Positions 17,310-25,331 of a stretch of DNA of 64,000 bases are shown here, in pieces. The notes beneath the pieces were generated by a model, which saw only the letters and a program-made list of their open reading frames with translations, did no database searches and had not been told where the DNA came from. Made by a program: the position numbers and the translations under genes. Position 1 is the stretch's first letter; each line of letters begins with the position of its first letter. Source of the DNA: an uncultured Rhodobacterales bacterium (lineage in GTDB: Bacteria > Pseudomonadota > Alphaproteobacteria > Rhodobacterales > Rhodobacteraceae); NCBI GenBank assembly GCA_903845215.1, contig CAIMWI010000035.1:1-64000 (forward strand). Direction: 5' to 3'.

Positions 17310-19088
17310 ATGGCATCTTTTGAGATTGCGAGTGACACGCAGTCAGGCCAGACCCTGTTGTCAGGTGAGTATGGTTTTGTCGAGGCCGGGGGATCAATCT
17401 TGGCTCCTGTCGGGGCAGCAGTGGTGCTGAACGGCACGGCAACACTGGTATCTTACGGGGCGTTGGCCGCCGCGACGGCCAGCGCCTTGGTGGTCCAAGA
17501 AGCTGGGTCAACCAGCGTCAAGATTGCTTCTACAGGTTCTGTCGTCACCAGCGGGATAGATTTAGCCGCGATCTCGGGCAGCTTTATCGGCCAATTTGCG
17601 CTGCATGTGTCTGGCATGGTCAGCGGCGGGCAAGGGGTTAACCTTGTGGCATCAAAGCCGTCCTCAACCCTCGTCATCGGCAACGACGGCACCGTGCAGG
17701 GTCTGGGCTTTGCCGCAGGCCATGCCATCGCCCTAACCTTAAACCCGACATCTGTGGCGGCATTAAGCAATGCGGGTATGATCACCACCGCCGGCACCGG
17801 CCCCACGATCGAGGTTTGGGGCGCAGGCGGGCTTTCGCTGAGCAATACAGGACAAATCGTCAACGCTTCGGCCCACGGGGTCGCTATTGCGGTGTCGGGC
17901 ACGCTGTCGTTGCTGAATTCCGGCCAGATCGAGGGGGATGTGATGGCTTCTCTTTCGGCCAATATCACCACCACAGGCATTCTGCACGGCGACATCCTTT
18001 TAGGCAGTGCCAATGATACGGTTCGGGTCAGCGGGGTGGTGATGGGAGATATCTATCTGGGGGACGGGCGCGGCGCGTTTTACCAGACAGGCGGGCGGGT
18101 GATGGGCCACGTGTATGGCGGCAACGGCGATGATCAGTACTATGTCGACCGGTCCGATACCCAGATCTGCGACACAACCGGCGGTCTGGACATGGTCTAT
18201 GCCACCGCCAGTTTTAAGCTTGGCACGGGGATTGAGAACTTAACCCTTAGCGGTGCGCTGGGCATGACGGGCATGGGCAATTCCGGCGCAAATGTCATTC
18301 TTGGCGCGGGGGGAGACGATGTTTTGTGGGGCTTGGGCGGCAATGACGCGCTGAACGGCGCCGAGGGGAACAACTGCCTGATGGGCGGTGCTGGGCTTGA
18401 TACCTTGCGCGGTGGCGAGGGCAACGACCGCATCCAAGGCGGCTCCGGCGCGGACATGGTTTATGTAGGCTATGGCAACGATACGCTCATCGGCGGCACA
18501 GGACGCGATGCGCTGCGGTTTGATGCCCTTTCCAGCCTTTTGGGCGTAACCGCCAACCTCACCACCAAGAAAGCGGTTTTCGAGGACAAAGGCCTTGCTC
18601 TGCGCTTTTCGGGTTTTGAAGACCTGTTGGGCAGCGCCTATGCCGATGCCTTGACGGGCGATGCTTTGGCCAACACCTTGGCGGGTGCTGGCGGGGCGGA
18701 TACGTTGTCAGGTGGGGATGGGGATGATATCGTGATGGGCGGCTCCCAAGCCGATGTTCTTTACGGCGGCAAAGGGGCCGATAGCTTTGTGTTTGTTGGA
18801 TTGACCGATAGCATTTGGTCCGGTTTCGATACGATCAAAGACTTCGATAAAGACGTGGATCTGATTGATCTATCCCTTTTGGATGCCATCATGGGCGGGG
18901 ACGATGACCCATTTCATTTCATCGGCACAAACGCCTTCAGCGGCAGCGGGGCCGAAGTGCGCTATTCGCGTGACGCAGTCTCGGGCACCACGATCATCGA
19001 AGTGCAGATAGCCGGATGGACCAGGGCCGATACGCAGATCGTTCTGACCGGCCTTTTTGATCTGATGGACGTAAGCTTTGTTCTGTAA
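17310..19088 (+). CDS. RTX calcium-binding repeat protein, tandem paralogue 2
   Basis: A 592-residue protein that aligns end to end with the preceding gene, with the same MASF start, beta-helix-like N-terminal half, repeat positions and a C-terminus ending SFVL. Identical blocks such as EGNNCLMGGAGLDTLRGGEGNDR show a fairly recent duplication. The final region differs more (FDTIKDFDKDVDLIDLSLLD versus ADTILTFVKGQDTIDLSAID), and the calcium-binding acidic content is higher here. Expected to be exported by a type I system encoded elsewhere. Function unknown; adhesin or matrix component is the likely class. Confidence 0.85.
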   Translation: MASFEIASDTQSGQTLLSGEYGFVEAGGSILAPVGAAVVLNGTATLVSYGALAAATASALVVQEAGSTSVKIASTGSVVTSGIDLAAISGSFIGQFALHVSGMVSGGQGVNLVASKPSSTLVIGNDGTVQGLGFAAGHAIALTLNPTSVAALSNAGMITTAGTGPTIEVWGAGGLSLSNTGQIVNASAHGVAIAVSGTLSLLNSGQIEGDVMASLSANITTTGILHGDILLGSANDTVRVSGVVMGDIYLGDGRGAFYQTGGRVMGHVYGGNGDDQYYVDRSDTQICDTTGGLDMVYATASFKLGTGIENLTLSGALGMTGMGNSGANVILGAGGDDVLWGLGGNDALNGAEGNNCLMGGAGLDTLRGGEGNDRIQGGSGADMVYVGYGNDTLIGGTGRDALRFDALSSLLGVTANLTTKKAVFEDKGLALRFSGFEDLLGSAYADALTGDALANTLAGAGGADTLSGGDGDDIVMGGSQADVLYGGKGADSFVFVGLTDSIWSGFDTIKDFDKDVDLIDLSLLDAIMGGDDDPFHFIGTNAFSGSGAEVRYSRDAVSGTTIIEVQIAGWTRADTQIVLTGLFDLMDVSFVL

Positions 19089-19124
19089 CGTCCTGCAGGT
19101 GTGGCTGCCCCACGGGGTTTGCCC

Positions 19125-19967
19125 TTAAGTCCGCCCCACAAAATCCGCGGCCGAGTGACGCTCGGCCATCTGTTCTGACGGATCACCCGAGATCTTGTTC
19201 ACAATCCGCCCGCGCTTTGCCGCCGGACGCGCCGCAATCGCGTCTGCCCAGCGTTTGACATGGGTATAGATGCCCACATCCAAGAATGTGTCCGCTTGCG
19301 GATAGCTGCGCCCCAGAACCAAGTTGCCATACCACGGCCAAATCGCCATATCGGCGATGGAATACTCGCCCGCCATCCAGTCGTTTTGCGCAAGGTGGCG
19401 GTCCAGCACATCCAACTGGCGCTTCACCTCCATCGCGTAGCGGTTGATGGCATATTCGATCTTTTCGGGCGCATAGGTGTAAAAATGCCCAAACCCGCCG
19501 CCCAAGAAGGGGGCTGACCCCATCTGCCACATCAGCCAATTCAGCGCCTCGGTGCGCATCGCGCCAGTTGCGGGCAGGAAAGCACCGAATTTCTCGGCCA
19601 AGTGAAGAAGGATCGAGCCGGATTCAAACACCCGCAGCGGCTGAGGCCCCGTGAGGTCCAGCAGCGCGGGGATCTTGGAATTGGGGTTCACCTCGACAAA
19701 GCCCGAGCCGAACTGTTCGCCCTTGCCGATGGTGATCAGCCACGCATCGTATTCGGCGGCATAGCCGGCCTCTAGCAGCTCTTCAAACATCAGCGTGACT
19801 TTGACGCCATTGGGCGTTGCCAGCGAGTACAGCTGAAACGGATGCTGGCCGCGCGGCAGGTCTTTGTCATGCGTGGCCCCTGCGATGGGGCGGTTGATCG
19901 ATGCGAACTGGCCGCCATTGGCTTGATCCCATGTCCAAACTTTTGGCGGTGTGTAGGGCGTGGTCAT
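19125..19967 (-). CDS. yghU: Glutathione S-transferase family, YghU-type disulfide-bond oxidoreductase
   Basis: A 280-residue protein very close to E. coli YghU, a nu-class GST that binds two glutathione molecules and reduces disulfides. Hallmarks: KVWTWDQANGGQFASINRP at the N-terminus, YSLATPNGVKVTLMFEELL, the GSH-binding segment FVEVNPNSKIPALLD, VFESGSILLHLAEKFG, and the C-terminal GGGFGHFYTYAPEKIEYAIN. Cytoplasmic. Not obviously in an operon. Confidence 0.92.
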   Translation of the reverse strand: MTTPYTPPKVWTWDQANGGQFASINRPIAGATHDKDLPRGQHPFQLYSLATPNGVKVTLMFEELLEAGYAAEYDAWLITIGKGEQFGSGFVEVNPNSKIPALLDLTGPQPLRVFESGSILLHLAEKFGAFLPATGAMRTEALNWLMWQMGSAPFLGGGFGHFYTYAPEKIEYAINRYAMEVKRQLDVLDRHLAQNDWMAGEYSIADMAIWPWYGNLVLGRSYPQADTFLDVGIYTHVKRWADAIAARPAAKRGRIVNKISGDPSEQMAERHSAADFVGRT

Positions 19968-20091
19968 GGGCTAATCCTGTGTTGCGCGAGGTTAAGCATA
20001 TTTAGGCAAAAATTCGCCGCTTTTCAATGTGCCACGCTTGTATGGGGGCCGAGCGTACCTATCTGAACTGCACCGAACGCAGGAGATGCAG

Positions 20092-20373
20092 ATGCTTTGC
20101 CCGATTGATGGCCAACCCCTTGTGATGACCGACCGCAGCGGCGTCGAGATCGACTATTGCCCCAAATGTCGCGGCGTTTGGCTGGACCGTGGCGAGCTGG
20201 ACAAGATTATTGACCGCGCCACCCCCGCCTCTGCGCCAGCACCGCAACCCCAAACCGGTGCAGCCCCCTTCACCATGGCGCAGCCGCAAGGTCAAAGGTA
20301 CCGCGACGACGATGATGACAGTTACAAGAAAAAGCGCAAAGGCAGCCTCTTGGGCGAGCTTTTCGACTTCTAA
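20092..20373 (+). CDS. TFIIB-type zinc-ribbon small protein
   Basis: A 93-residue protein starting MLCPIDGQPL; this second ATG is chosen because AGGAG lies at proper spacing from it and too close to the ATG at 20086. A CxxD/CxxC zinc ribbon (CPIDG then DYCPKCRGVWLDRGELDKII) is the zf-TFIIB domain seen in many small bacterial proteins. A disordered Pro/Gln middle follows, then an acidic-basic tail (YRDDDDDSYKKKRKG) and a GSLLGELFDF end. Role unknown; similar proteins are annotated only as zinc-ribbon. Confidence 0.8.
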   Translation: MLCPIDGQPLVMTDRSGVEIDYCPKCRGVWLDRGELDKIIDRATPASAPAPQPQTGAAPFTMAQPQGQRYRDDDDDSYKKKRKGSLLGELFDF

Positions 20374-20382
20374 GCTGCCCGC

Positions 20383-21081
20383 TTACACCGACCGCGTGAT
20401 CCCGCCATCCACCCGCAGGTTTTGCCCGGTGATATAGCCGCCGCCGTCCGATGCCAAAAACGCCACTGTGGCCGCGATCTCTTCGGCGCGGCCATAGCGG
20501 CCCATGGGAACCGATTGGCGGCGCGCTTCGGTGGCGGGCAAGCTGTCGATCCAGCCGGGCAGTATGTTGTTCATCCGCACGTTTTTGGGGCCAAAATCAT
20601 CGGCGAAAATCTTGGTATAGCTGGCCAAGCCTGCCCGAAACACCGCCGATGTCGGGAACATCGCCGAGGGTTCAAAGGCCCAAGCGGTCGAGATGTTGAT
20701 GATGCTGCCCCCGCCCTGTGCCACCATGATCGGGGCCACCAACCGCGCGGTGCGCAAGATGGGCATCAGGTAAATTTCCATCCCCTTGTGCCAGTCCTCG
20801 TCTGTGATCTCTAAAATCGGCGCGCGCGGCCCGTGCCCGGCCGAGTTCACCAGCACGTCAATCCGCCCATAAGCCGCCATCGCCCCATCCACCAACCGCT
20901 TGATATCGTCGGTGCTTTGGTTTGATCCGGTCACCCCGATGCCGCCCAGATCTGCAGCCAAAGCCTCACCCTTGCCCGACGAGGATAGGACGGCCACCTT
21001 GTACCGATCCGCCGCCAGCCGTTTGGCCGAGGCCGCCCCCATCCCAGAGCCGCCCGCCGTGATCAAAGCCACTTTTGTCAT
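20383..21081 (-). CDS. SDR-family protein with altered catalytic residues
   Basis: A 232-residue Rossmann-fold protein of the short-chain dehydrogenase/reductase family. The cofactor motif is TAGGSGMG (residues 8-15), VNSAG is the usual NNAG, and serine 131 (NISTAW) is present. The catalytic YxxxK should fall at 145-149, but the sequence reads SAVFR, so both Tyr and Lys are replaced. The C-terminal GYITGQNLRVDGG is standard. Start MTKVALI is chosen over a codon 11 residues earlier. It may be non-catalytic or use another mechanism. It lies 54 bases downstream of the enolase-superfamily gene, same strand, probably the same operon. Confidence 0.85.
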   Translation of the reverse strand: MTKVALITAGGSGMGAASAKRLAADRYKVAVLSSSGKGEALAADLGGIGVTGSNQSTDDIKRLVDGAMAAYGRIDVLVNSAGHGPRAPILEITDEDWHKGMEIYLMPILRTARLVAPIMVAQGGGSIINISTAWAFEPSAMFPTSAVFRAGLASYTKIFADDFGPKNVRMNNILPGWIDSLPATEARRQSVPMGRYGRAEEIAATVAFLASDGGGYITGQNLRVDGGITRSV

Positions 21082-21135
21082 ATCATCCTCCGCGATTTTG
21101 GGCGACCCTGCCACCCGGGCACGGTCAGGGCAAGC

Positions 21136-22374
21136 TTACTTTGATGGGGCAGGCGCCCCACCTTCAAAGCGGTTGCCGTGGCGGTAGTCGCACGGCGCTT
21201 CTTGCATCTGCAAATGCAAGCCCGTGCCGGTGTAGGCATGGGCGCGGGCGAGGTCTTCGTCAAAGTCAATGCCAAGGCCCGGCGCTTCGGGCGGCAGGAT
21301 ATAGCCGTCTTCCCATGTCAGAGTGTGCTTGATCAGGGCCATATGGAACGCGCCGCCCGTCTGGATGGTTTCGGCCATAAGCAGATTGGGGATCGACACC
21401 GCCAGATGGATATTGGCGGCCCATTCCACAGGGCCTGCATACAGATGCGGGGCCATTTCGGCATTGAAAATCTCCGCAATGGCGGAAAGCTTCTTGGCCT
21501 CCATAATGCCGCCCAAACGCCCCAAGGCGGGTTGCAAAATTTTAACGCCGCCTGCCCGCAAAAGCGTGCCAAATTCGGTCTTGGTGGTCAGCCGTTCGCC
21601 CGTGGCCAAGGGGATGCGCACATGGCGGGCCACTTCGGCGAATTCCAAGATATTGTCGGGCGGGATCGGTTCTTCGTACCACAGCGGGTTATAAGGTTCC
21701 AACTCGCGCCCCAAGCGGATGGCACCGGGGGTGGTGAACTGGCCATGGGTGCCAAACAAAAGATCGGCCTTATCGCCCACGGCCTCGCGGATTTTCTTGC
21801 AAAATTCGACCGAGCGGGAAATGTCGCTCATCGCCGGTTCATGGCCGCCGCGGATGGTATAGGGGCCTGCGGGGTCGAATTTGACGGCGGTAAAGCCCTG
21901 TTTGACAGTGCGCGCCGCCGCTTCGGCGGTCATGTCGGCATTGACCCAAAATTCGGCGGCATCTTCGCCCGGTTCAGGATAAAGATAGGTGTAAGAGCGC
22001 ACGCGCTGGTTCATCTTGCCGCCCAACAGCGCCCAAACCGGCCGGTTGCGCGCCTTGCCCAAGATATCCCAGCAGGCGATCTCTAGCCCCGAAAAGGCCC
22101 CCATGACGGTGGGGTCGGGGCGCTGGGTGAACCCCGAAGAATACACGCGGCGGTACATCAGTTCGACATTCTCGGGGCTTTCGCCCTGCATATGGCGCCC
22201 AAAGACATCTTCAATCACCGCGATCATCGCCTTGGGCCCCACGGTCGAGGCATAGCATTCGCCGTAGCCCACGATCCCGTTATCGGTCGTAAGTTTGGTG
22301 AATATCCAGTACCGCCCGCCCCAACCCGGGGCCGGTGGGGCTACGACGAAAATCTCAAGATCCTTTAACTTCAT
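21136..22374 (-). CDS. Mandelate racemase / muconate lactonizing enzyme family protein (sugar-acid dehydratase-like)
   Basis: A 412-residue enolase-superfamily enzyme. The capping domain is followed by the TIM barrel with TAVKFDPAGPY near residue 165 and metal-binding segments LLFGTHGQFTTPGAIRLGR, PLWYEEPIPPDN and ATGERLTTK. This pattern is closest to the galactonate/gluconate dehydratase-like subgroup, which removes water from sugar acids. The exact substrate is not determinable. With the SDR gene downstream it would make a small sugar-acid unit. A repeat cluster lies just upstream. Confidence 0.82.
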   Translation of the reverse strand: MKLKDLEIFVVAPPAPGWGGRYWIFTKLTTDNGIVGYGECYASTVGPKAMIAVIEDVFGRHMQGESPENVELMYRRVYSSGFTQRPDPTVMGAFSGLEIACWDILGKARNRPVWALLGGKMNQRVRSYTYLYPEPGEDAAEFWVNADMTAEAAARTVKQGFTAVKFDPAGPYTIRGGHEPAMSDISRSVEFCKKIREAVGDKADLLFGTHGQFTTPGAIRLGRELEPYNPLWYEEPIPPDNILEFAEVARHVRIPLATGERLTTKTEFGTLLRAGGVKILQPALGRLGGIMEAKKLSAIAEIFNAEMAPHLYAGPVEWAANIHLAVSIPNLLMAETIQTGGAFHMALIKHTLTWEDGYILPPEAPGLGIDFDEDLARAHAYTGTGLHLQMQEAPCDYRHGNRFEGGAPAPSK

Positions 22375-22452
22375 GGCGCATCTCCCAGTTTCGTGCAGCC
22401 TAAAAGGCTGGAAGCGAAAGATATAGCTGAACCCGACGCCAAATGTCGCAAA

Positions 22453-22512
22453 GGGGCGCTGCCCCTCGCCTTCGGCTCACCCCGGAGTATTTGCACCAAG
22501 ATGAAGTGAAAG
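22453..22512 (+). repeat. Hairpin plus GAGTATTTG intergenic repeat, forward copy
   Basis: AGGGGC-GCT-GCCCCT hairpin, then a CCTTCGG-rich spacer, then CCCCGGAGTATTTGCACCAAGATGAA. The same architecture recurs at 32213 and, inverted, at 22521 and 27610. Repeats of this kind are common between genes in Rhodobacteraceae. Confidence 0.7.
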
Positions 22513-22520
22513 CGGGTCTT

Positions 22521-22580
22521 TGCCCCTCACCGAGGCACAAATACTCGCGGGAGGGTCTGGGAGGGCAGCCGGCCCTCCCA
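22521..22580 (-). repeat. Hairpin plus GAGTATTTG intergenic repeat, inverted copy
   Basis: On the minus strand it reads GAGGGCCGGCTGCCCTC (hairpin), CCCAGACCCTCCC, then GCGAGTATTTGTGCCTCGG. It faces the forward copy 10 bases away, so the pair forms a large imperfect inverted repeat between two minus-strand genes. Confidence 0.65.
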
Positions 22581-22602
22581 GCCTTGGCCGCGCAAGGCTA
22601 GG

Positions 22603-23385
22603 TCAGAGATGCCCGATCGCGGCCAGAAAGGTCTTGAGCAGGGCCGCATAGGCCCCGGGCTGTTCCACCATCGGCAAATGCCCCACTCCCTGCATCAGAT
22701 GAAAGCGGTGGCCGGGGATCAGTTCTGCCGTTTCGCGCACCAAATCGGGCGGGGTGGTGCCGTCGTTTCCGCCCGCGATGACCAAGGCGGGCAGGCGCAA
22801 GCTGGCGGTGGTGGTGAAAAAATCCGTCCCGCCGATGGCTGCTGCACAGCCGGCCCAGCCTTCGGGGTCGGTGCCGGTGATCAGGCGGCGCAGGGTGGGC
22901 GCATGCGGGTTGTCGCGCCAGCGGGGGCCAAGTTGGCGTTGCAAGGCGCTGTCGGCATAGGCATCCAGCCCTTTTGCGCGGATCTGCGCGGTGCGCTCTG
23001 CCCAAAGCGCGGGGGAGCCGATTTTGGCGGCGGTGTTCGATAGCACCAGCCCGCGCACCAGATCCAGCCGTTTGACGGCCAACCCCTGCGCCACCAAGCC
23101 GCCCAACGAGACACCGATGAACACCGCCTCTTTCATGCCCACATGGTCCATCAACCGCTCGGCGTCGCGCACCAGCGCGCCCATGGCATAGGGGGCGGGG
23201 GGCACGTCTGACCCGCCATGGCCACGGTGGTCATAAGTTAGGCAACGATAGCCCGTCAGATGGGGCAGAACCTCGTCCCAGATCGACTGGTTGGTGCCCA
23301 AAGCATGGGCAAAAACCAAGGGCGGCGCCGTGTCGGGGCCTTGCAGGCGTGCGTTCAGGCGAAGATCAGACAGGTAAACAAGCAT
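22603..23385 (-). CDS. Alpha/beta hydrolase, 3-oxoadipate enol-lactonase-like
   Basis: A 260-residue alpha/beta-hydrolase. The oxyanion segment is VFAHALGTNQSIWD, the arginine-containing DHRGHGGSD follows, the nucleophile elbow is GVSLGG, the acid lies in AGGNDGTTPP and the histidine in GVGHLPMVEQPGAY. The overall layout matches PcaD of the beta-ketoadipate pathway. No other pca genes are in the window, so this could be a PcaD paralogue acting on another enol-lactone or ester. The dehydratase gene lies 69 bases upstream on the same strand. Confidence 0.75.
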   Translation of the reverse strand: MLVYLSDLRLNARLQGPDTAPPLVFAHALGTNQSIWDEVLPHLTGYRCLTYDHRGHGGSDVPPAPYAMGALVRDAERLMDHVGMKEAVFIGVSLGGLVAQGLAVKRLDLVRGLVLSNTAAKIGSPALWAERTAQIRAKGLDAYADSALQRQLGPRWRDNPHAPTLRRLITGTDPEGWAGCAAAIGGTDFFTTTASLRLPALVIAGGNDGTTPPDLVRETAELIPGHRFHLMQGVGHLPMVEQPGAYAALLKTFLAAIGHL

Positions 23386-23454
23386 GGTTGCGATACTGCA
23401 TAATGGGTGGAGTTTATGGCCGATAAGCCGATCAGATCATTCTAAAAGTATAAG

Positions 23455-24417
23455 TCACCCCGCGAGCGCCCGCCCAAACATCGCAGCATCGACATTTCCG
23501 CCCGAGGCGGTGCAGATCACGGTTGCCGGTAAATCCGCACAAAAAAGTGCTGCGGCCATGGCTACGGCACCGCCCGGTTCCACCACGATGCGCAGATGGG
23601 CAAAGGCCAGCGCCATAGCTTGCAATACCTGCGTATCGCTAACCACAAGCCCCGGCCCGCACAGCCGTTGCAGAATGGGAAAGGTCACTTTGCCCGGCTC
23701 TGGTGTGACGATGGCATCGCAGATCGACCCGCTTGTCGCGGCATTGCGCTGCACCGATCCCAAGGCCAACGAGCGTGCTGTATCGTCAAAGCCTGCAGGT
23801 TCGACGGGGCGCACGCGCAGATGGGGGGCTTTGGCTTCAAGCGCCAGCGCCACCCCTGCCGTCAGCCCGCCCCCTCCACAGCAAACCAAGACATCGGCGG
23901 CCTCTATCCCCGTCTCTGCCGCTTGGTCTGCAATTTCCAAACCCACGCTTGCTTGGCCTGCAATGACCATCGGCTCGTCATAGGGGCGGATCAGCGTCAG
24001 CCCACGCCGGGCTGCCAGATCAGCCCCCAGCGCATCGCGGTCTTGGGTGGCGCGGTCGTATAAGATCACCTCGGCCCCATAAGCGCGGGTGTTGGCGATT
24101 TTGACCGCAGGCGCGTCTTGCGGCATCACGATCACCGAAGGAACGCCCAGCAAAGATGCCGCATAGGCAACCCCCTGCGCATGATTGCCAGATGAATAGG
24201 CGATCACGCCCCGCGTCAATTCCTGCATGGGCAACGCGGTCAGCGCCGCCCAAGCGCCGCGAAACTTGAAGCTGCCGGTCCATTGCAAACATTCGGCCTT
24301 CACAAAAATCCGCCGTCCCGCGATTTTGTCCAGCAAGGGCGCGTTCAGCAAGGGCGTGCGGCGCGCGTGGCCCGCAAGTCGGGCAGCGGCGGCAGTGATC
24401 ATCGCGATGTCGGTCAT
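23455..24417 (-). CDS. Threonine/serine dehydratase-like PLP enzyme
   Basis: A 320-residue fold-type II PLP enzyme. The lysine motif is GSFKFRGA near residue 50, the phosphate-binding glycine loop is VCCGGGGLTAG, and YSSGNHAQGVA contacts the substrate. There is no C-terminal ACT regulatory domain, so it is a short catabolic-type threonine/serine dehydratase or serine racemase rather than IlvA. The start MTDIAMITAAA overlaps the upstream hydrolase stop in an ATGA arrangement, showing translational coupling. Confidence 0.85.
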   Translation of the reverse strand: MTDIAMITAAAARLAGHARRTPLLNAPLLDKIAGRRIFVKAECLQWTGSFKFRGAWAALTALPMQELTRGVIAYSSGNHAQGVAYAASLLGVPSVIVMPQDAPAVKIANTRAYGAEVILYDRATQDRDALGADLAARRGLTLIRPYDEPMVIAGQASVGLEIADQAAETGIEAADVLVCCGGGGLTAGVALALEAKAPHLRVRPVEPAGFDDTARSLALGSVQRNAATSGSICDAIVTPEPGKVTFPILQRLCGPGLVVSDTQVLQAMALAFAHLRIVVEPGGAVAMAAALFCADLPATVICTASGGNVDAAMFGRALAG

Positions 24418-25232
24418 GGCATGGCCTGTTGAAACGCCGTCAGGGCCGCAATACTTTCGGGTTCGTCCAGAAAGGGCACATGGGCACGGTCTGCCACTTG
24501 GGCCACGATCAGGCCGGTGTGGCGGCGGGCCATTTCGGCTACGGTCGCAGGGCTCAGAAGATCCGAGTTTGCCCCGCGGATCACCGCCATAGGCAGGCCT
24601 TTGCACGCGTCAAACAGCGGCCAAGCGTCACCGCTTGGCGCGGCCAAAGAGGCGTTGAAACTGTCACGCAGGGCGGGGTCATAGGTGATCTGCAACCCGT
24701 CAGCCGCCGGTTTGGCGTGTTTTTGCGCCTCTTCCAGCCAGCGGGCAGGCGCGACATTGGCAAAGCCTGCCGCCGTCTTGGCCAGCACCTCGCCGTAGTC
24801 GGCAAAGCTTCGCGCGACCGGATTGCGCCCGATATAGCCCGAGATCCGCTCCAATCCCGCACGCTCTATCACGGGGCCAATGTCGTTCAGGCACAGTCCT
24901 AGCAATCGGTCGGGGGCCAGATGCGCCAACAGCATCCCGATCAACCCGCCACGCGAGGTGCCCAAGATGGCAAACCGCTTGATCCCCAAATGGTCCATCA
25001 GCGCCAGCGCATCTTGCGCCTCTTGCAGCACGGTATAGGTGGCCGAACCCGTCCAACTTGACCCGCCGCGCCCGCGATAATCCATCCGGATGATCCGCCC
25101 GCCCAGATAGGGTTTGGCATAGGTGAAATCAGCCATGGTGCGGGTCAGGCCAGCCAAGCACAGCAAGGGTGTGCCTTGGCCTTGGTCGGCATAGGCAAGG
25201 CGGGTTCCGTCAGGAAGGGTCAGGTGTTTCAT
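24414..25232 (-). CDS. Alpha/beta hydrolase
   Basis: A 272-residue alpha/beta hydrolase. Start MKHLTLPDG follows residues that look non-coding. DYRGRGGSSW, nucleophile elbow GTSRGG, acid in GANSDLLSP and histidine in DRAHVPFLDEP complete the triad. Substrate unknown. It is translationally coupled to the downstream dehydratase, so the two probably act in one catabolic step or respond to the same signal. Confidence 0.8.
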   Translation of the reverse strand: MKHLTLPDGTRLAYADQGQGTPLLCLAGLTRTMADFTYAKPYLGGRIIRMDYRGRGGSSWTGSATYTVLQEAQDALALMDHLGIKRFAILGTSRGGLIGMLLAHLAPDRLLGLCLNDIGPVIERAGLERISGYIGRNPVARSFADYGEVLAKTAAGFANVAPARWLEEAQKHAKPAADGLQITYDPALRDSFNASLAAPSGDAWPLFDACKGLPMAVIRGANSDLLSPATVAEMARRHTGLIVAQVADRAHVPFLDEPESIAALTAFQQAMP

Positions 25233-25331
25233 CGGCCAAATTAAGCACCAATTATGCGCTGTTGGAAGGGGTGCTTGCCTAGACCGCGTGTGGCGCATAG
25301 ATGCACGCTACAGATCGCCAAGGGGCATTTC

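Noticed and set aside
16400-18800. Short GC-rich tandem repeats in the RTX genes as a possible satellite or CRISPR-like array
   Set aside because: They are 27-base units encoding RTX nonapeptides, with no constant repeat/spacer pattern; the DNA repeat follows from the protein repeat.
21178-22086. 302-codon plus-strand frame over the enolase-superfamily gene
   Set aside because: Antisense to a gene with intact active-site motifs; no start signal.
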